From assembly GCF_001205715.1 (NCBI RefSeq), contig NZ_AQQZ01000004.1:186001-250000 (forward strand): a stretch of 64,000 nucleotides of DNA, written 5' to 3'. The position numbers and the translations under genes were made by a program. The notes under the pieces were generated by a model, which worked only from the letters and a program-made list of their open reading frames with translations, was not told the DNA's origin and searched no databases. Position 1 is the stretch's first letter. Every line of letters begins with the position of its first letter. This stretch comes from Pseudaestuariivita atlantica. Lineage in GTDB: Bacteria; Pseudomonadota; Alphaproteobacteria; Rhodobacterales; Rhodobacteraceae. Shown one piece after another: positions 28,828 to 37,891 of this stretch.

Positions 28828-30222
28828 ATGGCTTTCCAACCAGTCACAGCGGCGATCCGGTTCGGGTGCGGGCTTTCACCCGTGGTGGCCCCGCCTGCCG
28901 ATCTAGCCTCCCTGTTCGAGCAGATCGTGGGGCCGGACGAGATGGCGGCGGCCTATCCGCTGATGGAATTCGACGCGTTCCAGGCCGAGATCCTGGAATA
29001 CCGCGACCTCGTGCGCGCCCGGCGCAAGGCGCGCGGGACCGATGGCTTCCAAGCCCGCCGCAAGGCCGCCAACGTGTTCCGCAAGAACATCCGCCAGCGC
29101 CAGATGCGGTGGTTGCAGACCCACATGCTGCGGCGGGTGGACACGCGGCAGGGCCTACGCGAGCGGCTTGTCGCCTTCTGGGCCGACCATTTCACGGCGC
29201 AGGGCAAGGGCGGGATCGCGCGCTGGGGTACTACGCCTTACGTCGAAACCTCGATCCGACCGCATGTCGCGGGCAGTTTCGCCGACATGCTGGTGGACGT
29301 GGTCACGGCGCCCCTGATGCTGATGTATCTCGACCAGGACCGGTCGATCGGGCCCAACAGCCAGATGGGCATCGTGCGGCGCAACAAGGGGCGACCTTCG
29401 GGGCTGAACGAGAACCTCGCGCGCGAGGTGCTAGAATTGCACACGCTGGGCGTGAACGGGCCCTACACGCAGGACGACGTGCGGCAACTGGCCGAGCTGT
29501 TCACCGGGATGTCCTTCCAGCCGGAGGTCGGGTTCAACTTTCGCAAGCCGCTGGCGGAGCCGGGAACCGAGACGGTGATGGGCAAGACCTATGGCGGTTC
29601 CGACGAGCATTTCAGCCATGTCGAGGAAGCGCTGCGCGACATCGCCGCGCATCCCGCGACGGCGGCGCATATCGCGCGCAAGCTGGTGGTGCATTTCGTG
29701 TCGGACACGCCAGACCCAGCGCATGTCGCCCATGTCGAGGCCCGGTTCAACGAAACGGGCGGTAACCTGGCCGAGGTGACCGCCGCGCTGATCGAACACC
29801 CCGCCGCGTGGGAGACCGAGCGCCCGAACGTGAAGCAGCCCTTCGAATTCGTGTCGTCGTCCCTGCGCGCGCTGGCGGTGCCCGCCGCCGCGTTCGAGCC
29901 GCTGAACGAACGTCAGAGCCAGGCGCTGCTGGCGACGCCGCTTGCGCAGATGGGGCAGGTCTGGGAGCGGCCCGCCGGCCCCGACGGGTTCCCCGAACAG
30001 GACGACGCGTGGATCACGCCGCAGGGGCTGGCCGCGCGCCTGAACTGGGCGGTGACGGTGCCGCGCATCCTGATGGGCGACCTGCCGGACCCGCGCGCCT
30101 TCGTCGATACCGCGCTTGGGCCGCGCGCGACCGACGCGGTGCGCTTTGCCGCCCGCGCGTCCGAAAGCGTGCATGAAGGGGTCGCGCTGATCCTCAGCTC
30201 GCCCGCATTCCAACGACTGTGA
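28828..30222 (+). CDS. DUF1800 family protein
   Basis: This 464-aa protein opens with AIRFGCGLSPVVAPP, resembling the DUF1800 start, and carries LWADHF-like (FWADHFTAQGKGG) and NENLAREVLELHTLGV segments typical of the family. No signal peptide is visible. DUF1800 is almost always adjacent to DUF1501, as here (19 nt to the next start), so the two very likely act together. Biochemical role is unknown. The ATG at 28828 was chosen because family similarity begins there and the upstream open frame is compositionally different. Confidence 0.85.
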   Translation: MAFQPVTAAIRFGCGLSPVVAPPADLASLFEQIVGPDEMAAAYPLMEFDAFQAEILEYRDLVRARRKARGTDGFQARRKAANVFRKNIRQRQMRWLQTHMLRRVDTRQGLRERLVAFWADHFTAQGKGGIARWGTTPYVETSIRPHVAGSFADMLVDVVTAPLMLMYLDQDRSIGPNSQMGIVRRNKGRPSGLNENLAREVLELHTLGVNGPYTQDDVRQLAELFTGMSFQPEVGFNFRKPLAEPGTETVMGKTYGGSDEHFSHVEEALRDIAAHPATAAHIARKLVVHFVSDTPDPAHVAHVEARFNETGGNLAEVTAALIEHPAAWETERPNVKQPFEFVSSSLRALAVPAAAFEPLNERQSQALLATPLAQMGQVWERPAGPDGFPEQDDAWITPQGLAARLNWAVTVPRILMGDLPDPRAFVDTALGPRATDAVRFAARASESVHEGVALILSSPAFQRL

Positions 30223-30241
30223 CCGCAGAAGGGACAGATCG

Positions 30242-31471
30242 ATGACCGACTTCACCCGCCGCCGCTTCCTGACCCGCAGCCTTGCGCTGGGATGTTCGGC
30301 GGCTGCAAGCCCGCTGATGACACCCGTCAGCCTTGCCGCCGCGCCGTTCGACAACCGCCTTGTCGTCATCATCCTGCGCGGCGGGATGGACGGGCTTGGC
30401 GTGGTCCAGCCCTACGGCGATCCGGGATACGAGGCGCTGCGCGGCGCGCCTGTCCTGTCGGGCGACGATGCGCTGATGGACCTTGACGGGTTCTATGGCC
30501 TCAACCCCGCGCTGGCGCCGCTTTACCCGATGTGGCAGGCGGGCGAGTTGTCGTTTGCCCACGCGGTATCGACCCCCTATCGCGGCAAGCGGAGCCATTT
30601 CGACGGGCAGGACATCCTTGAAGCCGGGTCGCCCGATGCCGATGGCGTCACCGCGCGGGACGGGTGGCTGAACCGGATGCTGCAGACGGTGCCCGGCATC
30701 ACGGCAGAGACGGCCTATGCCATCGGGCACGGCGAATCCTACCTGCTGCGCGGGGCCGCGCCGGTTTCGAACTGGTCGCCCGAGGTGGACGTGACGATTT
30801 CTCCGCAGGGTTTGCTGCTGGCGGACCTCGTCATGCATGACGACCCGGTGTTCCGCGATGCGCTGGCGCAGGCGTTCGAACTGGCCGACAGCGACGGTAC
30901 CGAGGTCGCGGGCATGGATGCGACCGAGCCGACGATGGGCGGCGCCGTCCGGTCGATGGCCGAGGCGCGGGGCAACGCCTCCCACACCCGGATCGCGCAA
31001 TTCGCCGCCGAGCGGCTGCGCGAGGACAGCCGCATCGCCGCCTTCTCGATCAACGGGTGGGACACGCATCTGGGGCAAAGCCGGATGCTGCCGCGCGCGC
31101 TGACGCGGCTGTCGGACACGCTGATCACCCTGCGCGACACACTGAAAGGCGACTGGTCGAAGACCACCGTGATCGCGATGACCGAATTCGGGCGCACCGC
31201 GCGGTTCAACGGCACCGACGGGACCGATCACGGGACCGGCGGCACCATGCTGATGGCTGGCGGCGCGTTGCGACGGCAGCAGGTGGTCGCGGACTGGCCC
31301 GGCCTTGGCGAGGCCGACCTGTACGGCCGCCGCGACCTGATGCCGACGCGCGACGTGCGCGCCCATGCGGCGTGGGTCATGCGGGGCATGTTCGGGCTGG
31401 ATCGCTCGACGCTCGAGACGTCGATCTTCCCCGGCCTCGACATGGGAGCGGACCCGAACCTCATCGCCTGA
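30242..31471 (+). CDS. DUF1501 family protein with Tat signal
   Basis: This 409-aa exported protein has a twin-arginine signal (TRRRFLTRSLALG... ending LAAA). The mature part begins DNRLVVIILRGGMDGLGVVQ, the DUF1501 hallmark, and includes GWDTHLGQ and TEFGRTARFNGTDGTDHGTG. The family is distantly related to alkaline-phosphatase/sulfatase folds and may bind metal (established family view); a folded cofactor before export would explain the Tat signal (inference). It follows DUF1800 with an AAGGGACAG ribosome binding site. Confidence 0.9.
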   Translation: MTDFTRRRFLTRSLALGCSAAASPLMTPVSLAAAPFDNRLVVIILRGGMDGLGVVQPYGDPGYEALRGAPVLSGDDALMDLDGFYGLNPALAPLYPMWQAGELSFAHAVSTPYRGKRSHFDGQDILEAGSPDADGVTARDGWLNRMLQTVPGITAETAYAIGHGESYLLRGAAPVSNWSPEVDVTISPQGLLLADLVMHDDPVFRDALAQAFELADSDGTEVAGMDATEPTMGGAVRSMAEARGNASHTRIAQFAAERLREDSRIAAFSINGWDTHLGQSRMLPRALTRLSDTLITLRDTLKGDWSKTTVIAMTEFGRTARFNGTDGTDHGTGGTMLMAGGALRRQQVVADWPGLGEADLYGRRDLMPTRDVRAHAAWVMRGMFGLDRSTLETSIFPGLDMGADPNLIA

Positions 31472-31527
31472 CGCTTGCGTCCGGTGGCAGACCGCGTAGT
31501 CTGCCACCAGGTTGGGCGAGCAAGGCA

Positions 31528-32268
31528 ATGATTTCACGTGATGGTACTGCGGCAGGCGGTCCCGATCTTGGGACCCCGGTGCCGGATTTCACGCCGCCGC
31601 CACGGCCCGGTGACCAGCCGCTGATCGGCAACCGCGTGCGGCTGGAAGTGTTGCGCGCCGACGCCCACGCCGCGCGCCTCTATCGCAGTTATGACGGGCA
31701 CCCGCATGTCTGGGATTACATGCCCTACGGCCCGTTCAGTTCGTCCTCGCAATACCACCGCTGGGTGCGGGAAACCGAAGAGGCCGACGATCCGCGCTTT
31801 TACGCGATCTACGACCAGACGGCGCAGGCCTATGCCGGGGTCGCGTCCTACCTGCGCATCACGCCGCAGGCCGGAACGATCGAGGTGGGGCATATCTGCC
31901 TGTCGCCCGCGCTTCAGGGCACGCGCGAGGCGACCGAGGCGATGGTGCTGATGATGGCCTGGGCGTTCGAGGCCGGGTACCGGCGGTACGAATGGAAGTG
32001 CAACGCGCTGAACGCCGCCTCGCGGCGCGCGGCGCAGCGGCTGGGGTTCAGTTACGAGGGCGTGTTCCGGCAGGCGGCGGTGATCAAGGGGCGGAACCGC
32101 GACACGGCGTGGTTCTCGATCATCGACAGCGAGTGGCCCGCGCTGAAAGAGGCCTATGCCGCGTGGCTCGCCCCGTCGAACTTTGATGCCGAGGGGCGGC
32201 AGAAGGAACGGTTGAGCGACCTGACGCGGCTGGTGCGGCCGGGCAGCGACCCGACCCTGTCCCGTTAG
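31528..32268 (+). CDS. GNAT family N-acetyltransferase (RimJ-like)
   Basis: This 246-aa protein has the RimJ/RimL-type acetyltransferase fold: an N-terminal extension of ~35 residues, RLEVLRADAHAARLYRS, an AcCoA-binding region near EVGHICLSPALQGTREATEA, and the conserved WKCNALNAASRRAAQRLGF helix. It may acetylate a protein N-terminus or a small amine. It starts 57 nt after DUF1501 on the same strand, so co-transcription is possible. The first ~35 residues are low-complexity, and an internal start is possible. Confidence 0.87.
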   Translation: MISRDGTAAGGPDLGTPVPDFTPPPRPGDQPLIGNRVRLEVLRADAHAARLYRSYDGHPHVWDYMPYGPFSSSSQYHRWVRETEEADDPRFYAIYDQTAQAYAGVASYLRITPQAGTIEVGHICLSPALQGTREATEAMVLMMAWAFEAGYRRYEWKCNALNAASRRAAQRLGFSYEGVFRQAAVIKGRNRDTAWFSIIDSEWPALKEAYAAWLAPSNFDAEGRQKERLSDLTRLVRPGSDPTLSR

Positions 32269-32281
32269 GGCGGCGCGGGTC

Positions 32282-33007
32282 CTAGATCGCCATCTGCCGG
32301 TCGATCCGCATGGCGACAAGATCGGCGAAATCATGGACCGCACTGCTTGTCGCAACCGATGCCGGGGCGCGTTCCACCTCGGACGACACGGCCTTGGCCG
32401 CGTCGAGCAGCGCCTCGTCATCGGCGGTGAGCGCGACACCGGCCGCAAAACGCGCGGCGTAATCCACCAAGGACAGGTTGCCGAGATCGGACAGCACCGA
32501 GGACAAGTGCAGCATGTCGTCCTGGAACGCGATTTGGTCGGGCTGCACCACGTCGTGCGGCAGGCGGCGCGGGCCCTTGGGCTGGCGCGTGTCGGGCAGG
32601 TGCGACAGCACGGTTTCCTGGAATTCGGCCAGCGACACGACCGGCTTGGCAAGGAACCCGTCCGCCCCTGCAAGCACGGCGGCGCTTGCCTGCGTGTCAT
32701 CGCCGCTCGACCCGAGGATCACGGCGATCCGGGGCGAGGATGCCGCAGCTTCGGCGATCAGGTCGATCCCCGATCCGTCCGGCAGCCCGACATCCACGAT
32801 CAGCACCGACGGGCGATAGACCTTGAGATGCCGGCGGGCCGAGGTCAGGCAATCGGCGCGACGAATCCGCGCGCCTGAGCGCAGGCAAAGCAGCCTCAGC
32901 GCCTCGCAGGCAAAGCGGCTGTCTTCGACCGCAAGCACGGTCAACCCCAAGAGGGGCCGCGTTTCCGTGGGTTTGGGCAATACGGCACTCTGAAAAAGCT
33001 CGTCCAT
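32282..33007 (-). CDS. orphan response regulator with receiver domain
   Basis: In this 241-aa protein, residues ~20-140 form a CheY-like receiver: acidic pair in VLAVEDSRF, phosphoacceptor Asp in VLIVDVGLPDG, and Lys in GFLAKPV. The C-terminal ~100 residues are helical, without a recognisable DNA-binding, GGDEF or HisKA domain. The start at 33007 has GGAGGAG upstream and is preferred to the ATG 12 codons earlier. No histidine kinase is adjacent. The output is probably protein-protein interaction. Confidence 0.82.
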   Translation of the reverse strand: MDELFQSAVLPKPTETRPLLGLTVLAVEDSRFACEALRLLCLRSGARIRRADCLTSARRHLKVYRPSVLIVDVGLPDGSGIDLIAEAAASSPRIAVILGSSGDDTQASAAVLAGADGFLAKPVVSLAEFQETVLSHLPDTRQPKGPRRLPHDVVQPDQIAFQDDMLHLSSVLSDLGNLSLVDYAARFAAGVALTADDEALLDAAKAVSSEVERAPASVATSSAVHDFADLVAMRIDRQMAI

Positions 33008-33134
33008 CGTCTCCTCCGATCTGGTGGGAAAACCATGCAGCAAGGCGGCTAACGGAAGGTTAAAACCCGGATGACTTGCGCAGGCCGCCTGTCAGCCGCA
33101 TAACCTGCGCGACCTCGCAGACGGAGAAAACAGC

Positions 33135-33539
33135 ATGATCGGACGGTTGAACCACGTGGCCATCGCGGTGCCCGACCTCGACGCGGCGGCGGCGCAGTAT
33201 CGCAACACGCTGGGGGCGAACGTGGGCGCGCCGCAGGACGAACCCGACCACGGCGTGACCGTCATCTTCATCGAACTGCCCAACACCAAGATCGAGCTGT
33301 TGTACCCCTTGGGCGACGCGTCCCCGATCCAGGGGTTCCTCGACAAGAACCCGGCGGGCGGCATTCACCACATCTGTTACGAGGTCGACGACATCCTTGC
33401 CGCGCGCGACAGGCTGAAGGCCGAAGGCGCGCGGGTGCTGGGCACGGGCGAGCCCAAGATCGGCGCGCATGGCAAGCCGGTCCTGTTCCTGCATCCCAAG
33501 GATTTCAACGGCTGCCTTGTCGAACTGGAGCAGGTCTGA
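33135..33539 (+). CDS. mce: methylmalonyl-CoA epimerase
   Basis: This 134-aa vicinal-oxygen-chelate protein interconverts (2R)- and (2S)-methylmalonyl-CoA in propionate and ethylmalonyl-CoA metabolism. Visible features are the metal ligand His7 in GRLNHVAIAVPDL, an IHHICYEVDD second metal site, and the C-terminal GCLVELEQ glutamate. The length matches the family. Its stop overlaps the DUF1467 start by 1 nt, the usual pairing in Rhodobacteraceae. Confidence 0.93.
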   Translation: MIGRLNHVAIAVPDLDAAAAQYRNTLGANVGAPQDEPDHGVTVIFIELPNTKIELLYPLGDASPIQGFLDKNPAGGIHHICYEVDDILAARDRLKAEGARVLGTGEPKIGAHGKPVLFLHPKDFNGCLVELEQV

Positions 33540-33820
33540 TGGGTATCACCTCGGCGCTGGTTCTGTACGCGGTGTTCTGGTTTCTTACCTTCCTCGTCGT
33601 GATCCCGATCCGGTTGCAGACGCAGGGCGATGTCGGCGAAGTGGTGCCGGGCACCCATGCGGGCGCGCCGCAGATCCACAACCTGCGCAAGAAGGCGCTG
33701 ATCACGACGGTGATCGCAGCGATCCTGTGGGTCATCGTGGCGACGATCATCCTGACCGGCATGATCACGCTGGAGGATATCGACCTCTTCCACCGCTGGA
33801 ACAGCGACTACTCGGGCTGA
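33539..33820 (+). CDS. DUF1467 family membrane protein
   Basis: This 93-aa protein has two transmembrane helices (residues ~5-25 and ~55-75) and the family motif FFLTFLVVIPIRL-like (FWFLTFLVVIPIRLQTQGD). Function is unknown. It is translationally coupled to mce (TGATG), and its 3' end overlaps the convergent EI24-type gene by 13 bp. Confidence 0.88.
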   Translation: MGITSALVLYAVFWFLTFLVVIPIRLQTQGDVGEVVPGTHAGAPQIHNLRKKALITTVIAAILWVIVATIILTGMITLEDIDLFHRWNSDYSG

Positions 33821-34512
33821 GGACGCGTCCCCGACACGGCGTGGAAGATGTGCGTGAACGTCGCCGCGCCGAGGATCGGAATGACGAGGTTCAGTAGCGG
33901 CACGGTCAGCGGGATCGCCATGAGCGTGCCCGCGAGCCAGATCGTTCCCGCGTTCTCGCGCCGGGCGGCGCGCGCGCCTTCGCGCCCCAGCCGCCGCATC
34001 GCGGCCAGCGTGAAGTACTCCCGCCCCAGAAGGAACCCGTTCAGCCCCCAGAAAATGAAGATCGCGGCGAAGGGCAGGAAGACGTAGAGGACCAGCGCCA
34101 CCACGTTCGCGGCGATCAGGATGCCGAGGAAGTTCACCGTATCCCGCACCGAATCCCAGAAGGGCACGCGCGGGGCCGGTGGCAGGTGGGGGTAATGTTT
34201 CGCCTCGACCGCGCGGGCGACTTCGTCGAGGAACATCGACGTGATCGCAGAGGCGACCGGCACCATCAGGAACACCGACAGGCCGAGGAACAGGAACACC
34301 GTGCCCCACGTGGCGAGGTCACCGATCCACGCCGCGTTGTCGATCCATTCGATCCCCGTCCCGTCGGCCAGCAGCCAGCCCATGATCTGGATGAACCCGG
34401 TGCAGGCGGCGATCAGCAACGCGATGGTCAGGCCGATGCCGATGAACAACACGCGCCGGAAGGCCGGGTCACCGACCTGCCCCAGCGCGCGGAAGAACGC
34501 GCCGAGGATCAT
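33808..34512 (-). CDS. EI24/CysZ-like multi-pass membrane protein
   Basis: This 234-aa protein has about four long hydrophobic segments (~24-50, 65-95, 130-165, 195-225) and matches the EI24 domain family, which includes the sulfate permease CysZ. The ATG at 34512 makes a 4-nt ATGA overlap with the nitroreductase stop and is preferred to a GTG four codons upstream. Transport of sulfate is possible from family membership, but no cys genes are adjacent. Confidence 0.83.
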   Translation of the reverse strand: MILGAFFRALGQVGDPAFRRVLFIGIGLTIALLIAACTGFIQIMGWLLADGTGIEWIDNAAWIGDLATWGTVFLFLGLSVFLMVPVASAITSMFLDEVARAVEAKHYPHLPPAPRVPFWDSVRDTVNFLGILIAANVVALVLYVFLPFAAIFIFWGLNGFLLGREYFTLAAMRRLGREGARAARRENAGTIWLAGTLMAIPLTVPLLNLVIPILGAATFTHIFHAVSGTRPQPE

Positions 34513-35087
34513 GCGTCGATCCACGTGGTGAGCGCGTCGATATCGGGGCGCGGGCGTTCTGGGGGTGTTGCCTTCTCGGTCCCCAGGTGCACGATCCCGG
34601 CCACGCGCTCGCCCTCTTCAAGGTGCAGCGCCTCGCGCACGAAGGCGGCGTCGTGGCTGGGCCAGCCCGACAGCCAGTTCGCCCCCCACCCCGCCGCAAG
34701 CGCGGCGTTGAGAAGGGCAAGGCAGACGGCACCCGCCGAATAGGTCTGTTCGATGGCGGGGATCTTGGGCGAGGGCTTTTGCACCTCGACCACCACGACG
34801 GCGAGGTCGGTCTGGTCATAGGCCAGCCGCGCCTTGGCGATCTGTTCGAGATCGAGCCCCAGTTCGGCCCCGCGCCGCGCCACCAGGTCACCCAGCCGCG
34901 ACAGCGCGGCAGAGCGCAGGACAATGAACCGCCATGGCTCCAGTTTGCCGTGATCAGGCGTGCGCGCCGCCGCCGTCAGGATCGTGCGCAGCGTGTCGTC
35001 GTCGGGCACCGGCCCCGTCAACGTCTTGGCCGGGCGCGACCGGCGCGTCAGCAGGAAATCGAGGGCGGCATCGTTGCGATCGGGCAT
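34509..35087 (-). CDS. nitroreductase family protein
   Basis: This 192-aa FMN-dependent oxidoreductase is of the small YdjA-like type. The RRSRP flavin-binding motif near residue 15, the ARTPDHGKLEPWRFIVL segment and the C-terminal GWGANWLSGW region are present. It probably acts as a homodimer with NAD(P)H. Physiological substrate is unknown. It is translationally coupled to the downstream EI24 protein. Confidence 0.9.
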   Translation of the reverse strand: MPDRNDAALDFLLTRRSRPAKTLTGPVPDDDTLRTILTAAARTPDHGKLEPWRFIVLRSAALSRLGDLVARRGAELGLDLEQIAKARLAYDQTDLAVVVVEVQKPSPKIPAIEQTYSAGAVCLALLNAALAAGWGANWLSGWPSHDAAFVREALHLEEGERVAGIVHLGTEKATPPERPRPDIDALTTWIDA

Positions 35088-35144
35088 GTGGGCGTCTCCG
35101 TTTGCGCCGATGTCAGTGTTTTGGCGGGCCGTTTCAACCCCGTG

Positions 35145-36248
35145 TCAGGGAACGAGCGTGGCGACGAGGTCATCGACCCAGTCCCGCGCGAAGGCATCGA
35201 ACCGTGCGCCGGGCTGCCGCGCGGCATAGGTCGCGGCCAGCGGGTCGGGCACGTGGATGGCGCTGCCGGACAGCTCTTCCATCACGGCATGGCCGCAGAA
35301 GGGCACGTAGACCTCGGAATAACCGCCCTCGTGCACCAGCACGAGCTTGCCGCCGCACAGCGCGTCCGCCAGCGCCATGGTGCGGCGGGTCATCTGGCGG
35401 AACGTGTCGGCAGTGGCCAGCGTGTGGCTGAGAGGATCGCCCGCCGCCGCGTCGAAACCGCAGGCCACGACAATCAGGTCGGGAGCGAAGTCCCGCAGCC
35501 GAGGCGCGACGATCCGGTCGAAGGCATCAAGGTAGGTGGCGTGGCCCGAGCCTTGCGGGAGCGGAATGTTGACGTTCGAACGCGGGGCTGATGGCCCACC
35601 CTGATCCGCCGCCTCGCCGGTATCGACGGGATAGTTGCGCTCTTGATGCACCGAGATGGTGAGCGTGTCGGCGCGGTCGTAGAAGATCGCCTCGGTCCCG
35701 TTGCCGTGATGCACGTCCCAGTCGAGGATCGCCACCCGGTTTGCCAGGCCCTTGCCCCGTGCGGCCTCTACCCCGATGGCGATGTTGTTCAGAAGGCAGA
35801 ACCCGTTCGCCCAGTCGGCGGTGCAATGGTGACCGGGAGGGCGCGACAGGGCATAGGCGTTGGCGACGTCACCGCGCGCCACGTCCATGATCGCCGCCTT
35901 GGCAAGGCCCGCCGATTGCACCGCGATTTCGAACCCGCCGGGGCCGAACGGCGTACGCAACCCGATCTCTCCCCCGCCGGCATCCGACACCGCGCGGAAC
36001 CGGGCGAGGTAGTCGGCGGCATGGACGCGGGCGAGGTCGGCATCCGTCGCCGGATCGGCGCCGCGCAGGGACAGTTCCCTGGCCAGACCGCTGACATGCA
36101 GGAGGTTGAGAAAGCGGCGCTTGGTTTCCGGCCCGTCGGGAAGGCCGTCCGGCAGGGGCTGAACGAAGCCGCCGACCGGCATCGTGCCCGCGTAATGCGC
36201 GCCGGCATGCCAGAAACAGCGTTCATCCCAGTAGAAAGCGGTGGTCAC
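35145..36248 (-). CDS. histone-deacetylase-family (class II-like) amidohydrolase
   Basis: This 367-aa Zn-dependent deacetylase has the complete catalytic set: SRPPGHHC (tandem His), DWDVHHGNGT (Zn-binding Asp/His) and ACGFDAAAGDPL. Bacterial relatives act on acetylpolyamines or acetyl-lysine. The start is a GTG at 36248, which forms a 4-nt GTGA overlap with the upstream 79-aa gene; no ATG fits. This coupling implies the two are made together. Confidence 0.92.
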   Translation of the reverse strand: MTTAFYWDERCFWHAGAHYAGTMPVGGFVQPLPDGLPDGPETKRRFLNLLHVSGLARELSLRGADPATDADLARVHAADYLARFRAVSDAGGGEIGLRTPFGPGGFEIAVQSAGLAKAAIMDVARGDVANAYALSRPPGHHCTADWANGFCLLNNIAIGVEAARGKGLANRVAILDWDVHHGNGTEAIFYDRADTLTISVHQERNYPVDTGEAADQGGPSAPRSNVNIPLPQGSGHATYLDAFDRIVAPRLRDFAPDLIVVACGFDAAAGDPLSHTLATADTFRQMTRRTMALADALCGGKLVLVHEGGYSEVYVPFCGHAVMEELSGSAIHVPDPLAATYAARQPGARFDAFARDWVDDLVATLVP

Positions 36249-36484
36249 TCGGGTGCCTCTTTCCGGGCATAGATGCCTTCGGGCAGGTTGATGGCTGCGG
36301 CGAGGTCGTGCATCTGGTTGATCGACAGGGTGATCTTGGTCACCGTGTCGGTACGCGGGTCGTATTGTTCGACCGTCACGCATTCGGCGAAGGTGTTGAC
36401 GATGACGTCTTCCTGAAGCGGTGCCTCGCCCTCGTCCACCAGGGTGATCACGGTCGCGTCGAAATCGTGTTCGATGGTAAACAT
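36245..36484 (-). CDS. small acidic protein coupled to the deacetylase
   Basis: This 79-aa acidic protein has no signal or membrane segment and I do not recognise it. It reads as mixed alpha-beta, beginning with a beta hairpin (MFTIEHDFDATVITLVDE) and ending in an amphipathic helix (QMHDLAAAINLP). It is first in a two-gene operon and overlaps the deacetylase start by 4 nt. It may be a regulator or substrate-recognition partner (inference only). Confidence 0.7.
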   Translation of the reverse strand: MFTIEHDFDATVITLVDEGEAPLQEDVIVNTFAECVTVEQYDPRTDTVTKITLSINQMHDLAAAINLPEGIYARKEAPE

Positions 36485-36608
36485 GGCTCCACCCTACCTG
36501 CGGCACACGGATGCGCAACCGGGCAAATCCCCGCGCGCCTGCCAATTTGTGACTGGCCCTTTGCAGGCCATCATCCTAGGTTTTCGGGTGTCCAACCACA
36601 GGTGCCGC

Positions 36609-37325
36609 ATGTCCCGTCTGATCGCCGTCCTTGCCACGCTCGCCGTTCTAGCCGGATGCGAGGTGGTGCCGGTGGAGCCAGCGGACCCCAAGCCGAAAAC
36701 CGTCGATGAAGGCACGCGCGCCGTGGCCGTGCGCGCCGCCCGCCAGTTCGTGAGCGTGGTGGAGACGGTCGAGCCGGTCGCCGAGAAGGAATGCCGCGCC
36801 CGCACGAAGGGGGTGAACTGCGATTTCCTGATCGTGGTCGATGACCGCCCCGGCCAGCCGCCGAACGCGTTCCAGACGCTCGACCGGTCGGGCCGCCCGG
36901 TCATCGCCTTCAACCTTGCCCTGATCGCCGATGCACGGAACGCCGATGAACTGGCCTTCATCATGGGGCACGAGACCGCCCATCACATTCGTGGCCACAT
37001 CGCCCGCGCCCAGCGCAACGCCAATGCGGGCGCGGTGGTGCTGGGCGGGCTGACGGCGCTGTCCGGCGGGTCGGAAGAGGCGATCAAGACCGCGCGCGAC
37101 ATCGGTGCCGTCGTGGGCGCGCGAAGGTATTCAAAGGAATTCGAGCTGGAAGCCGACCGGCTGGGCACGATCATCACGCTGGCGGCCGGGTATGACCCGA
37201 TCAAGGGCGCGGCGTATTTCTTCCGCATCCCCGATCCCGGCGACCGGTTCCTTGGCACCCATCCGCCCAACGCAGCCCGGCGCGAGATCGTGCGGCGGAC
37301 CGTGGCCGAACAGACGTCCAGCTGA
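36609..37325 (+). CDS. M48 family metalloprotease lipoprotein
   Basis: This 238-aa protein has a lipoprotein signal (lipobox LAVLAGC, lipidated Cys at ~17). The zinc motif is HETAHH (HExxH) and the third ligand Glu lies in ELEADRLG, so the M48 active site is complete. It probably works in outer-membrane or periplasmic quality control, like BepA/LoiP, but lacks TPR repeats. The start at 36609 immediately precedes the signal; the frame opens earlier. The stop overlaps the YigZ-like start by 1 nt. Confidence 0.9.
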   Translation: MSRLIAVLATLAVLAGCEVVPVEPADPKPKTVDEGTRAVAVRAARQFVSVVETVEPVAEKECRARTKGVNCDFLIVVDDRPGQPPNAFQTLDRSGRPVIAFNLALIADARNADELAFIMGHETAHHIRGHIARAQRNANAGAVVLGGLTALSGGSEEAIKTARDIGAVVGARRYSKEFELEADRLGTIITLAAGYDPIKGAAYFFRIPDPGDRFLGTHPPNAARREIVRRTVAEQTSS

Positions 37326-37714
37326 TGCACCAGATCAACCCGGTCTTCACCGACCGCGGATCGAAATACGCGGTGTCGGGCCTGCCGGTGCGATCCCGTG
37401 CCGACATCGACGCCGCCCTGAAACATCTGAAGAAAACCAAGGTCTTCGCCAAGGCGACCCACAACACGTGGGGCGCGGTTCTGAGCGAGGGAGGGCCGAT
37501 CAAGGGTGATGATGGAGAAGCAGGCGCGGGGCTTGTGATCCTGCGGGTGCTGGAACAGGAAGGCGTGACGGATCACCTTGTCATCGTCACCCGCTGGTTC
37601 GGCGGCACCAAGCTGGGCGGAGACCGGTTTCGCCGCGTGAAGGACGCGGTGCGAGCCTACCTCGATGCCGGGTTTGCGGGCAAAAAAACCGGAAATCCGC
37701 AGGATGATGTCTAA
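37325..37714 (+). CDS. IMPACT/YigZ family protein (short form)
   Basis: This 129-aa protein has the UPF0029 N-terminal domain only (GSKYAV, KATHNTWGAV, DDGEAGAG and VTRWFGGTKLGGDR). YigZ proteins are usually ~200 aa with a C-terminal DUF1949 domain, which is absent here. The family is linked to translation or stress, with IMPACT regulating GCN2 in eukaryotes. It is coupled to the M48 gene by a TGATG overlap. Confidence 0.88.
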   Translation: MHQINPVFTDRGSKYAVSGLPVRSRADIDAALKHLKKTKVFAKATHNTWGAVLSEGGPIKGDDGEAGAGLVILRVLEQEGVTDHLVIVTRWFGGTKLGGDRFRRVKDAVRAYLDAGFAGKKTGNPQDDV

Positions 37715-37891
37715 ATCCTCGACATTCGGCCCACATTATGCGACTTATGCAACATCTTGATGATCCGTCGCCGATGACGACAAGATCAAGGCAGGCCAGG
37801 ACAGGCCCTGAAACTTCCGGCGATGCACCTCAAGATGGTGGTGAGGGGGGCGCGCCTCCTCCCTGCGCGCCTTCCTCCCTTCAGCCCCGCA

